From positions 1,219,501 through 1,283,500 of the forward strand of contig BSQZ01000026.1 of NCBI GenBank assembly GCA_033239005.1: a DNA stretch of 64,000 bases. Reading direction: 5' to 3'. Shown in pieces: positions 38,347-53,550 of the stretch. The stretch is from Lamellibrachia satsuma (lineage: Eukaryota > Annelida > Polychaeta > Sabellida > Siboglinidae). The notes under the pieces were generated by a model. It saw nothing but the letters and a program-made list of their open reading frames with translations, was not told the origin of the DNA and did no database searches. A program made the position numbers and the translations under genes. Position 1 is the stretch's first letter. Each line of letters starts with the position of its first letter.

Positions 38347-39147
38347 ATGCAGTATTACCATTCAACATGTCATCCGATACTGGTACATCAATACATCATC
38401 TGTCTAATTGAGTTCAGGTATCGTGTCTGCCTACCCAGCCAGCACGCAGTCATCGGCCCGAGGGCGGGCATCCGCGGCTGGCAGGCGGCAGTGCTCGACA
38501 CGAGCATGCCGTTCACAACCCGCTTGCCAGCCGCAGATGCGGCGCTACCACTCGCGGGAGGCGATTTATCAGCACTCGGACTGAGGGAGGCGCGAGCACT
38601 GATTTCTGATTCACTCCGTATGCCTATCTGAGGTAGAACTACCCACTAGTTTAAACATGCTATCAACTAGTCCGACTATCTAGTAAAAATCAGCACGTTG
38701 CGTGGCGCCACCAACCATACAATTGGAGACGGAGGGGCCCTGCTGAAGATGCTCCTGCATGAGGAGTCCCCAGACGTGCGACAGCTGACGTGGTCTGGCG
38801 TCAACGCGGCCCACCAGGCAGAGTGTGGAAACGTACTTGGACTGGTTGACTCCATACTCACTCTGCCAGCCAGCTCAGCTGATGCTGAGAGAGGCTTCGG
38901 TCAGCTAAAATTTACAAAGAGCAGCATACGATCAGTGTTGAAGGTGAATCGGCTGACAGACCTGTTGACCATTCAACTGAGGTAACCAGACATCGCAGCG
39001 TTTAAGCCAAAGGAGGCTATCGAGCTGTGTAGTGCTGGTGGAGCACGGAGGCCAGACACTTACCCACTTGGGCCAAGGCACGACTATGAGAGTAGCACTG
39101 ACAGCAGTTACACTGACTGTGACAGTAGTGCCTCGGATGCTGAGTGA
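38347..39147 (+). pseudogene. hAT-type transposase C-terminal fragment, copy 1
   Basis: GC-rich against its AT-rich surroundings. The frame has an ASSADAERGFGQLKFTKSSIRS segment followed by LTDLLTIQLR, the dimerisation region typical of hAT transposases and their domesticated relatives, then an acidic Ser-rich tail. Two stops break it: TGA at 38629, within a 162-bp stretch (38611-38772) absent from copy 3, and TAA at 38983 where copy 3 has TTA. AATAAA lies at 39213, about 65 bases after the final stop. Homology to other units begins near 38430. Confidence 0.7.
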
Positions 39148-41137
<1,990 letters not shown>

Positions 41138-42130
41138 TTAGTAATTACATGATGCCAACCTGGAGCGTATCTGTCTGTAGAACTGTCGCACGTCGTCGCG
41201 AAACATGCGGCTCACAACGCTGTAGAGGAACGGATTGACGACGGAATTAAGAAGAAATATGCGTCGTACATCTGCCGGAACATGTAGTCCAACGCCACCC
41301 AACCAAACTGGCAACCAACAGGCTATCGTTACTACAGTGATTATAAATAATACTGACGCATTTTTGTATGCATTAGTCTGTTTTGCAGTTGTCTTTGTTA
41401 TACGTGACAGTGAATTGCTTTTACTTGACGCGATATCAAATGTTGCTTTTACATTTGGTACAGAATAGGTGACTGAAGGAACCGTTGAAGGTCCCGGAGC
41501 AGATGTACTACTTGCAACCCCAACACTCCTATGAGCATTTCGTGCGTTCATCAGCATCGTTACTGCCATCAATGAGTAGGACGCCATCATGACCATGACG
41601 TTTGTTACTGTGACAATTGCGGGAAACACCTTAACCAAGAGTGTGTACCGTTTGATTCGTGCCACTGTCAACACCAATGTGCACACAGCGGCCGCTACAG
41701 CGATGACCACCAGTGCCCGCTTCGCCCGTAGTGAATTCAGACTGAAGGTGTGAGGACGCCGCACCGCCAGCAGGCGTTCGATCGACACAAACGCCAGAAG
41801 CACGAGGGAGAACGTGACGGACATGTTAACGCAGTACGTTGTGACCTCTAGGGTTATGTATTCAAATGTCACTGTTATCAGGACGATTCCGCAAATACAA
41901 GCCACCAAATCAGCGACGGCCAACGCAAATATATACACTCTGATAGATGTCGTCATCTTCCTGGCATATACGGCGATAACGAGCAAATTTCCTGGCATTC
42001 CCGTCAAACATATAAGAAAGGTGGCCAAACTTCGAACTGGCTCGACGATTGTGGTGAAGTTATTTATCTCGTCGCTGGCATTTACAATGTCTTGTTGCAA
42101 CGTAGAGTTGTTGGAGATGTTAGTCAACAT
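41138..42130 (-). CDS. Class A (rhodopsin-like) orphan GPCR, B2
   Basis: An intact 330-residue single-exon receptor. The N-terminus has sequons at N4, N7/N8, N17 and N24. TM1 (33-55) has GMPGN (G47-N48). TM2 (64-87) has LAVAD (D74). TM3 ends SIER (E118-R119). TM5 has P170. TM6 has the class A CWLP motif (271-274), better preserved than in A1/A2. TM7 has NPFLY (299-303). The tail ends with a single cysteine (C328). C100 lies too deep in TM3 for the standard disulfide and ECL2 has none. Compared with A1 the first 20-odd codons are out of frame, so translation must begin at MLTN (42130), leaving an extracellular tail of about 32 residues. Ligand unknown. Confidence 0.92.
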   Translation of the reverse strand: MLTNISNNSTLQQDIVNASDEINNFTTIVEPVRSLATFLICLTGMPGNLLVIAVYARKMTTSIRVYIFALAVADLVACICGIVLITVTFEYITLEVTTYCVNMSVTFSLVLLAFVSIERLLAVRRPHTFSLNSLRAKRALVVIAVAAAVCTLVLTVARIKRYTLLVKVFPAIVTVTNVMVMMASYSLMAVTMLMNARNAHRSVGVASSTSAPGPSTVPSVTYSVPNVKATFDIASSKSNSLSRITKTTAKQTNAYKNASVLFIITVVTIACWLPVWLGGVGLHVPADVRRIFLLNSVVNPFLYSVVSRMFRDDVRQFYRQIRSRLASCNY

Positions 42131-42131
42131 T

Positions 42132-42194
42132 TTACTGATGATAGTTGTCGTAGAAATCGTGGTTCTGTAAACTGGGCGTGTTGAGAGAATCCAT
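42132..42194 (-). promoter_or_regulatory. uORF directly upstream of GPCR-B2
   Basis: The ancestral start codon (42194) survives and reads 20 codons beginning MDSLNTPSLQNHD, matching the A1/A2 N-terminus, then stops at TAA (42132-42134). One base separates that stop from the ATG of the receptor frame. A net one-base change between A and B turned the old N-terminus into an upstream frame. It would be expected to reduce or couple translation of the receptor by reinitiation (inference). Confidence 0.65.
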
Positions 42195-42469
42195 TTTCCA
42201 TCCGATGATCAGCAGCACAAATATTTGGAGAAACAACGAAGTCACATAGTTCGGTTTTATTTAGTCGATGAGACCAACAGCTTTACTCCACCAGTCCATA
42301 GCCAAAATATACTATGCAAGTGTTAGAATACTCTGCTAAAAGTACCACTCTTTGCGGGAATTACGTACCTTTTTCAAATCGTTCAGCAGGTAACCTAAGA
42401 AGTTTCGTTGCAAATAGTAGCCGATGTTTTTGAAAGAAGATATTTGACTCTGAATTACAATAGCTAGTA

Positions 42470-43165
42470 TTATATTACATACATATAATAGAAGCACACA
42501 CCGCGTTGTCGACATCTTCTACGCATGAATCGTACGTCATCATGGCTTGCGAGTCTCGATGTCGTGGCACCGCCTTAATTCCACACTGTTTTAGACGTTT
42601 CGGTCAATCGTCCCAGTTCATCGACCAGCGCGACTGCCTCCAACAAGGTAAACAGTAGAGAGATGCTTAGCAAACGACGATCGTGTTACTTTCAGTGATG
42701 GAGCGGTACCACGAACATTTCAATATATTCATGTAAAGGTGCACAGTGCTTACTGTTGTTGATGTCGTCTACGCGTGAGTAGACACCGCTGTTGCTGCGA
42801 GTCTCAATGTGGAGACCCCAAAGTCTTCACGCAGTGTGTAATACAATACACATCTTCATACCCTGCTAACATTGTGAAGAACTGAATATTTACTGCTGTA
42901 ATGCCGTTGTTTTCTGTAATTATTGAATGGTCCGAATTTCGCGACCAGCACAACTTCCCTCCATAAGATCAACAGTGGGCAGTTAATGAGCAGGCGACGA
43001 GCATGTATCCTTCAACGATGGAGTGTTAGCTCCCAAAGTACATGCAACATGTGATGACGTTCACGCAGTGTGTAGTACAACGACCAAACCTGCAAACACG
43101 TCTACTCACGCGGCTTACATTCAGAAGAACTGAATGTGTATTGCTGCAATGCCGTGGATAGTTAA
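42470..43165 (-). repeat. GPCR-associated modules upstream of B2 (three sub-copies)
   Basis: Sub-copies at about 42475-42660, 42755-42905 and 43020-43165. The first has a 21-codon frame (42540 to 42475, -) starting MTYDSCVEDVDNAVC, related to frames in modules a, c, d, e and f. Confidence 0.5.
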
Positions 43166-43599
43166 CTAACAATGTGGAAACTAGCACGCTATACGATACG
43201 ATTCGACGTAACCCGAACCTGCTGAAATACTCAATTAGCCAAATTATTCAGCGAAATTTTTAATATATATGATGTATAATTGGTCTACGAAATGTTACAC
43301 TTGCTTCATACTAAGCTTGTATTATGTATCACGCGATTGCACGATTAGTCACTATTTAGCTTTCCGTGGTTGTGCGACTGCCCATTCCACTATTCTATTT
43401 GACTGCTCAGCGTACATTGTAAAGCCAAAATGATCATTCGTGTGCGCACCGCCGCGATCAGGGCGTTTTTTTCGGAACTACATGCGTTTTCAGGTGCCGG
43501 CAGTACAGAGTACGATAACGTATTAGTTTTTTCTGCAGCTGTGATAAAAAAAGACATTTGTTGTAATTCTACAATAACACTAACCATTAAAACACCACC

Positions 43600-43944
43600 A
43601 CACCCCAGATACACGGGCTTCCTCTTACTTATTTACAAATCAAATGTAAATTATCCAATCTAACATATCGTGCCCTATCTACAAAACAACCACCCAACTC
43701 GGCTATTGTCCTGCATCTTTCAATTATCCCTAGGCAGCTCAGATCATCCATTTCACAACTTATTGTTCCTAAAGCTAAACTTAACTTGGGCAAACGGGCT
43801 GTCTCTGTCACTGAGCCTAGGTTCTGGAATGAGATCCACATCACTTTGAAAACATCTAAAAATATATCTACATTAATAAGAAAATTCAAGACATGTTTAT
43901 TCCAAACTTCATTTCCACTATACATTTTTGTTGATCTCTCTTAA
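43600..43944 (+). pseudogene. LINE ORF2 C-terminal fragment, copy 2
   Basis: Open frame ending at TAA 43942-43944 and readable back to about 43600, with RQLRSSISQLIVPKAKLNLG, RAVSVTEPRFWNEI and FKTCLFQTSFP segments. These are typical of the tail of non-LTR retrotransposon ORF2 beyond the reverse transcriptase. The 5' part of the element is missing. Confidence 0.65.
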
Positions 43945-44359
43945 TGATAATGACTGGTGCGCGTCCATGTTCACGATTTCATGTTCTGAATCTGAATCTG
44001 AAACAATGTTCTCAACGCTCTTTCTTCGTTTGAACTCAGCAGGCTTTTTGAAGAAACGACCCTGGTTCCCCAGTTATTTGACCAAATACAGGAACACTTT
44101 CGATTGTTCAGGCACCGTATCCAATGTGTTTTCTAAACTATCCGCCACTTGAATGAATCAAAATACTAAGTTCGGCTGCAATAAAGCGTAAGTCGGCGGC
44201 TGGGTTTGTCGACTTGAGTACAAAACGGTTTTAAGAGTCAAATAAAAATCAGTTGGGCAAGTATGTACCTAAGGACATTGGCCTACAGGATAGTTTGTTT
44301 GTTATTTCAGTGTTATTTATGTTAATTTGTGTGGGCAAACTTTTCTTTTGCTCTTTCTT

Positions 44360-46455
44360 GAAATCTTATTGAGTTTAGTCTTCTTTTTATCCATTTAGAT
44401 TTGTTATGTTTATATTTGTTAAATTTCACTAAATTACACGACATGTGCTTATTTTTGCTTTTTCAATTTTGCATGTATGATATTATAACTGCGGTCTGAC
44501 TTTTATCTAGTTTATTATACAAATCAGCATTACTCATCTCATTTATAAATTTATTGATAGCTTCATCATTTTGAAAGTGATCGGATCATTTGTTTAGCAG
44601 GATACCGGCAGTGGTAATCTTTGTTGTTTGGTAAACATTATCTATTAACGCACCACTTGTGTGATAAAACCTAGTTGGACGGGTAACTTGAGGAAACAGG
44701 CTATGGGATATCAGGAAGTCAAAGAATTCACTACACATTCCATTTTCGTTAATTTTGTGTAGATTTAAGTTGTAGTCCCCGGCTATATTAATACTCCTTT
44801 TCAATTTGTCAAGGGAAATTATGAGTGAGGTGAATTCATTAATAAATTGTTTAATTTGATCTCTTAACATTCTTGGTGGTCTGTATATATTGCCAATAAC
44901 TATTGGTTTGGGTAACCCTCCCCCTTTTAAATATATTATTTCAAATTTCAAATATTTCGTATATACATTGTATATTTAAACTTAATATAGAGACAATTAT
45001 CTTTTTTTTCTTTCACAAAGTTCTTAAATTTATCAATATCATAATACGATGAGTGTTTTATTATTTGTAGTTCGTTAATATTGATGTCGAGAATGCTGAT
45101 TAAGCTGTTGTTTTCAAGCCCACCCAAATGTGAAAGAATATAAATATCTAAAAATTCCATCATTTAATCAATATCTTTAAAGGCCTGTTAATTATATGTA
45201 TGTGCGTAGGCGTGAACTGTAATACTTGTGACACACGAGGATGTCTGCCTTTTGTAGATAAGAGTGTTATATGTGAGTGTATATCGTCGTAATATATGTA
45301 TTTGTTTGTGGATTTCAATGGATGATACTGTGCTATTTTAGGAACATTATATGTGGATGCACAAACAAGCATCGTACAAAAACATAAACAGAAACTCAAC
45401 ATAGTGGCTGACAGCGATGAGGAGTAACCGGCTCTGTGTCAGACAGAACGACTAGCAGGCGGTATATTAAATCAAAATATAATGTGATGCAAAGTATATA
45501 ATACAAACAATGACAAGTCCACTTTCTAACTATCACTCAGGCACTATGCGTGGGCAACAGAACAATCACAAAGCGATATATTATATCAAAATATTATGTT
45601 ATGCAATAATATTATTCAAACATTGGAGGCCACAACTGATGAGGTGTCACCTTGTCGGACACCAACACAATACAAGTATAGCATTGATTGTCAGTGTACA
45701 TCAGCAAGTGCTACACAGTTAGTGACTGATTAAATCTCTTGGGGAGTTGATCCTCTTGATCAAGTTGTTGTTTTCCTTGATAACAACTGTCCATTGTGAG
45801 TCCAGCAGTCTGCTATCTTTTATCTGCACTTAATTTTCTTGTTTGGAAAGCCATCAATGATCTTCTCATTGTAATGTCCTCGTTGACGTAGAGAAGAAGG
45901 GCCGGCTCTGCTTACTTGTTGTGATTTTTTAAGAAACCTCGGGCGCTGTAGGCTGAATCCCGCATTCGTTCTGATTTAAATCTTATGATCACACATCTGG
46001 GACGTGCGGGGCCAGTCTGGCGTCCGAGTAGATGGCAGCGCTCAGTGTCTTGATCAGACAAGGGAGGACTCATCTTCATCTTCTGGTTGATGATTTCTAG
46101 CACTTTGGCACGGGCGTCCTCGCCAGTGCCCGACTCAGCAATTCCCGGGATACGCAAATTTGGGTCGTCGGCTATATTGCTCCGTGTCGTCGACGCTCAC
46201 CTCGAGTTTGTCGAATCTGTCCTTCAGTCCATAGATCAATCTGTCTTTTGCATAAATTGTTTGATGCAGACGGGTTATTTCTAGTTTCATGTCTCGAATT
46301 ATTTCTTCTATAAACGCCTGGGGATATATTGCAGATTTTGTCTTTGCAACAATTTCCTCATCACCTAGTAGCTCGAGGACTCTGAGTGCGAAGATGTTTT
46401 GTGGGTCATCTTTGGCATTGGCGCTACCTTTTCGTGATGACTTATTAGAAGGCAT
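44360..46455 (-). mobile_element. 5' half of a CR1/L2-like LINE, copy 2
   Basis: ORF1 from ATG 46455: a 106-codon frame with a coiled coil (IIRDMKLEITRLHQTIYAKD), then a one-base shift at about 46165 into the frame with RIPGIAESGTGEDA and RPRCVIIRF (to 45912). The endonuclease frame 44951-44586 keeps IGNIYRPP, GDYN and the RPTRFYH/LIDNV motifs, but a deletion of about 65-70 bp removes the SDH motif, and the ORF2 linker found in copy 1 is also deleted. Dead element. Confidence 0.7.
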
Positions 46456-47370
46456 TTTGCTGTGCGTAGCTTGGCTGTGGCTTAGCCCTCAAACGATCTG
46501 ATATAACACCGCAACGTGGTAACGCGGATCACACAATTGTTGTATACTGCTTGTCACGCTTGACTGGTCAGCGAGTCAACGGTCAGCAGGTCCACTACCC
46601 AACTATCGCTCAGGCACTTGGCAACAGACAGTTAACATATTCGGCACAAATATCCCCTTTCAAGACTTACCGCCCGCAACACCTGCTCTCTGAACTTTAC
46701 TCGTTTCAATGTCTCCGACGCACCAATTTTATGTTTTCATATCACCACTATATCATGTGCTAGCGTTTGACCGTCCAGGGAGTACGTCACTGTCGATCGG
46801 TAGCCATCAGTGTGAAAGAGATAAGCGATCACGTGGTTTTATGAGATAAGCAATCAAGTGGTTTTATGACGTTACATATGACTTGGGTTTTCACTCAGTT
46901 AGTGATTTCTATGCAATGCAACAATTTCACTCACGTTAATTTGACGAGTCGTGGCGATATAATTGTTCCGTAAAAAATAAAATGTAACGATGTCGAACCG
47001 GTAGCGGCAAGTCGGAGAAGTTTGGCGATGCCAGCAATCTTCGACTTCGACGATCTTGTTTATTTTCTGACCATACCATAAAAACGACCTCACAGGACCG
47101 CCAAGCTCTCGTCATAGAGACCTATCTAAAATACATGTACACATGTCACGCGGCAAAAACATACTTTTAATTCCACATAACGACAGCAATTTACAAAAAT
47201 AAACAAATATTCGCCATCTCCTTAGTATATGGTGAGTTTTTTTTTAGATTTTGTAAATTTCAGCTTTACATAAAAATAAAATCATTGTTTGACAATGTGA
47301 GATGTGTATATGTATGGTAGATATACGATGAGAACATTGGCGGATCTAGGTCGTCGTTTATATTGTTATG

Positions 47371-47700
47371 TCACAAAGTAAAAGATCGCACTGACAGTGA
47401 CACGCAGTCCGTTTGCGGGGTCCGCTTGCCCTCGACCCGACCGACGTACTCGTCGCTGTCAGTGTTGCTGAATGGGTTCGGACTTCGGGTTCTACGGATT
47501 GATGACATCGACATAGATTCCACTACTGGGAAAGATGTTGGTACGTCATGCTCTTTCAAAGCTATTTTAGCACCAGAATAACCCAGGGCTGCCATCTTCT
47601 CGGGGTCGCGGTCGAAACAAGTTTGTGCTACGTCGGCTTGAAGTTTGAAGGCTTCAGTTTCGCGAGCCACTTCTTTAGCAAAGTTGGCTGCATGGGGCAC
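47371..47700 (-). CDS. Conserved 109-codon frame of unknown function, copy 2
   Basis: Same frame as 34969-35298, with QAD in place of PSD near residue 22 and a few other changes. No ATG at the 5' end. See copy 1. Confidence 0.3.
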   Translation of the reverse strand: MPHAANFAKEVARETEAFKLQADVAQTCFDRDPEKMAALGYSGAKIALKEHDVPTSFPVVESMSMSSIRRTRSPNPFSNTDSDEYVGRVEGKRTPQTDCVSLSVRSFTL

Positions 47701-47849
47701 TTCAACGAACTACACGGTACTCTGTTCTTATCACTGGTATGAATGCCGCACAATAAACCATTATGACGATCGCTTCGAAACAATCGCTGTAAACATTAGT
47801 AGATGAATGGCTTGTCGATAACCGAGGGGAAAATATGCATAATCAAGGC

Positions 47850-48880
47850 AGTCGAAATATACTGCAAGATATAAGATAATATGATTTCAAGCAATCGTCG
47901 TTTAATTCCTTTTACCTACCATATTTTTAATGCACTGGCTATTCGCATAGCCCGACTCTGCGAATAGCCATAACGAAGATTCTAAGCTACTCGAAGAGCC
48001 GGCGTCAGAAGAAAGAGTCTTTGTCGTAGACCTCCGATAAACCGATACGAAAGCGTGTTTCTTCGCGGTGTTTTTTTTTGCGTGCATGCAATGCAAGGAG
48101 GGTGGGGTAATCTTGACCTTATGGAATACTAATTATTACGGCTTTATATTTAATTCTTGCCTCGTTTTATTTATCCCAAAACTTTAATATAATCATACTA
48201 CATCGCAATAGGTAAACAACGGTGACAATGATGATCAATTATTGCATTTTAGGGCATTTGTTTTGTGGTATAAATAGCGCTTCGAAATGTACCTACCTTC
48301 GCGGTTGCACGCGCCGCTGGACAATAATCGCAGAGGCGATAAAAATAGCAGATGCCCTTTGTTGACATGAAGCGATGCACTATGGCGGAATTTACATTTT
48401 GGCGTAGATTAAATAAGATAATAATGAAATACAGAGCCGTAATAACGAGAGCCCATAACTTCAAGATTACCCGCTGAAGGCTGTCTGGCCGGTCCGTCTG
48501 ACCACAAATCTGTGTCAGTAGTTGGGGGTAAAATGTATTTGAACTGAATTAAAAATTGCCTTTTTATTTGGCACGAATAATACAAAAATAAAACACATAA
48601 TGATAAAAAAAATCATGCCAAGACGCCGGTAATAGCCCTACAGTTATTTCTATTATCCAGAAATACGGCATAATAAAAAAGTTACAACCTCATGCAAGAA
48701 GAAATGCAATTGGCTAAAATCACTGCAAACAAAGTGCGTAATCTGCTATGTAAAGTATACATCAATGTAGTTATAAAGTGGTATGCATGTGTGAACACAA
48801 AAAGAGTATTATATTATGCACTATGTTATGGAAATGTGAGCAGATGTTGAATACAAAAAGTGTGATGACTAGGGGTAAGA
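47850..48880 (-). repeat. Repeat R, array copy 2
   Basis: Nearly identical to 35450-36480, including the GGCTATTCGCA hairpin at 47937-47969. Confidence 0.6.
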
Positions 48881-50095
48881 ATTGTTCGACAAAATAATTT
48901 CGCATTATTACCCTACGTGAGTAGACATAACTAAGCATTTTAAGAATGTGTTATTTATTTATAGTAAACGAAGGTAGACAAGACTTGAAATTGATATGTA
49001 TCTCCTCACGAATACACTATACTTTTAAATTAACTATGGAAATGAATATAATATATCATAATAAATTTGCTCTGTGATTAGCACAACTTGATCATGTTAT
49101 GTTATAGTCGTATCGGTTATGAACATACACTCCATAAAACGTGATTAAAATAAATATTAAACACACTAGGGGGAATGCTTAATCAATACCACACCGACGC
49201 GGGGGTTACTGGCACTAAATTATCACACATCTGGGGCCTATGGGGACGTGGGCTATATTATAAATCTACTGGGATGATTGCCAGGTAAGCTATTCTTTGA
49301 AAATTAAAGCATTTATCTGTAATCACGTATTTTTTTCACTTCTCTGAATGGTGCAACTTTACTGGTTAACCGATTTGAACTTGGGGCAACATGACCCTTA
49401 ATGTAAGTCGGCCCCCATCACGTACGCAAAATATAAAAACTCTGGACGTCACCAAATCTGGTGCAACTTGAAGCTACCTTTTGTTTGGTGCCCACATTGA
49501 AAGCTCCGCAACACGAGACAGCCATAATTAAATACATGTGTTTTTATGTATAACATTTATATGCACTATTACTTGAACTGATCTAATATTTTGGCAACAG
49601 TAAAATGGTCATGGAATTAATTGGTGATATAATATTATTAATCAGTTGACAGGACAAACATGGGCAACACTATGTTGTGTATTATATATATCGTGTTAAG
49701 ACTCACGTTGTGTTTTTGGGGCAAGACGGTCTAGGTGCATGTGGGGCAAGACGGTGCCTACGTCCTATCCCACACGCATATGGTCACAATGTATCAAATG
49801 TATTATGCATGACCAATTACGTTTATGAACATGACATGAACTTTGCATAATTTACGTCGTGCCAGCCTCTATGCTGTAATTATGATGGGATATTACTAAG
49901 CCAATATTATATTATGTACGGATTGCAAGGTATGTATTATATTCATAAACTCCAATAAATGTAACAACCACAGTGGCCTGATATATTGTATCACGCCACT
50001 TGGATAAATACATACATTTTAATTTCAGTCAATAGTTCGTTCATATAAACGAAAACCACGAGGGGCTTACAGACAACGTTGCGCCAGGCAGAGAA

Positions 50096-50125
50096 CCGTC
50101 TTGCCCCAGGAATTGGGCAAGACGG
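50096..50125. repeat. Perfect 11-bp hairpin, copy 2
   Basis: Same arms and loop as 37698-37727. It lies inside the interval in which the duplication breakpoint is inferred. Confidence 0.8.
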
Positions 50126-50744
50126 CGTTTTGGGGTACTCTTACTATTTTTTCAAATGCAACTCAGCTAGTTTGTTTATTTATAGAAAATAGTTTTCCAA
50201 TAGGTAACACACATATCAGTCCATACTGTGAACACATTAAAGGCATGGTAAAGCAGTTTAATTATCTAAAGTTGAACGTTTCCTTAGGGGGACCGCGATG
50301 CCCCAGGTTACACTACTGATAATATATTATTGAATAGAAACTCAATCATAGTCATACACAACCTTTAAAATTATCTGCGTAGTTCATTCAAACCTTTAAC
50401 TTCAACAAACTTCTGTGTAACCTAATTAATGTAGCGTTGTTGGACGTGTTCTCTGTTGCACATTTTTCTAACCAATGTGGTCCATGGGTTAGTGGCACAA
50501 ACTACGCTGCACAGAATACATGCAGGGCTATTTTATCTGGCTAGATGGTAGAAATATTACGAATTATCACCCAGCACTGCCGCTACCTTTCCGATAAAAT
50601 GGACGCATGGCACGTGTTATCAACATTGTACATATGCGTGTGATGGTCAATGATAATACCCAATTATGCCGTGATTAGAACGTATTATTGTTACATGATA
50701 CGGTTAAATTGCGACAGTATAGTTAGCTTATTTGGCTTTGCGCC

Positions 50745-51545
50745 ATGCAGTATTACCATTCAACATGTCATCCGATACTGGTACATCAATACATCATCTG
50801 TCTAATTGAGTTCAGGTATCGTGTCTGCCTACCCAGCCAGCACGCAGTCATCGGCCCGAGGGCGGGCATCCGCGGCTGGCAGGCGGCAGTGCTCGACACG
50901 AGCATGCCGTTCACAACCCGCTTGCCAGCCGCAGATGCGGCGCTACCACTCGCGGGAGGCGATTTATCAGCACTCGGACTGAGGGAGGCGCGAGCACTGA
51001 TTTCTGATTCACTCCGTATGCCTATCTGAGGTAGAACTACCCACTAGTTTAAACATGCTATCAACTAGTCCGACTATCTAGTAAAAATCAGCACGTTGCG
51101 TGGCGCCACCAACCATACAATTGGAGACGGAGGGGCCCTGCTGAAGATGCTCCTGCATGAGGAGTCCCCAGACGTGCGACAGCTGACGTGGTCTGGCGTC
51201 AACGCGGCCCACCAGGCAGAGTGTGGAAACATACTCGGACTGGTTGACTCCATACTCACTCTGCCAGCCAGCTCAGCTGATGCTGAGAGAGGCTTCGGTC
51301 AGCTAAAATTTACAAAGAGCAGCATACGATCAGTGTTGAAGGTGAATCGGCTGACAGACCTGTTGACCATTCAACTGAGGTAACCAGACATCGCAGCGTT
51401 TAAGCCAAAGGAGGCTATCGAGCTGTGTAGTGCTGGTGGAGCACGGAGGCCAGACACTTACCCACTTGGGCCAAGGCACGACTGTGAGAGTAGCACTGAC
51501 AGCAGTGACACTGACTGTGACAGTAGTGCCTCGGATGCTGAGTGA
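50745..51545 (+). pseudogene. hAT-type transposase C-terminal fragment, copy 2
   Basis: Practically the same as copy 1, with the same TGA in the 162-bp stretch and the same TAA after LTIQLR. The shared lesions show that copies 1 and 2 derive from one already-broken ancestor. Confidence 0.7.

Positions 51546-53550
<2,005 letters not shown>

Noticed and set aside
38611..38772. 162-bp hAT segment as an intron with GT...AG ends
   Set aside because: A gtatgc and a ccccag can be found, but removing that span does not give the copy-3 join, and the length is exactly in phase. Insertion or deletion is simpler.
41235..42170. Plus-strand frames opposite the receptor genes (also opposite A1, A2, B1, B3)
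   Set aside because: Antisense shadows of the receptor coding sequence: they recur only where the receptor does and carry no domain.
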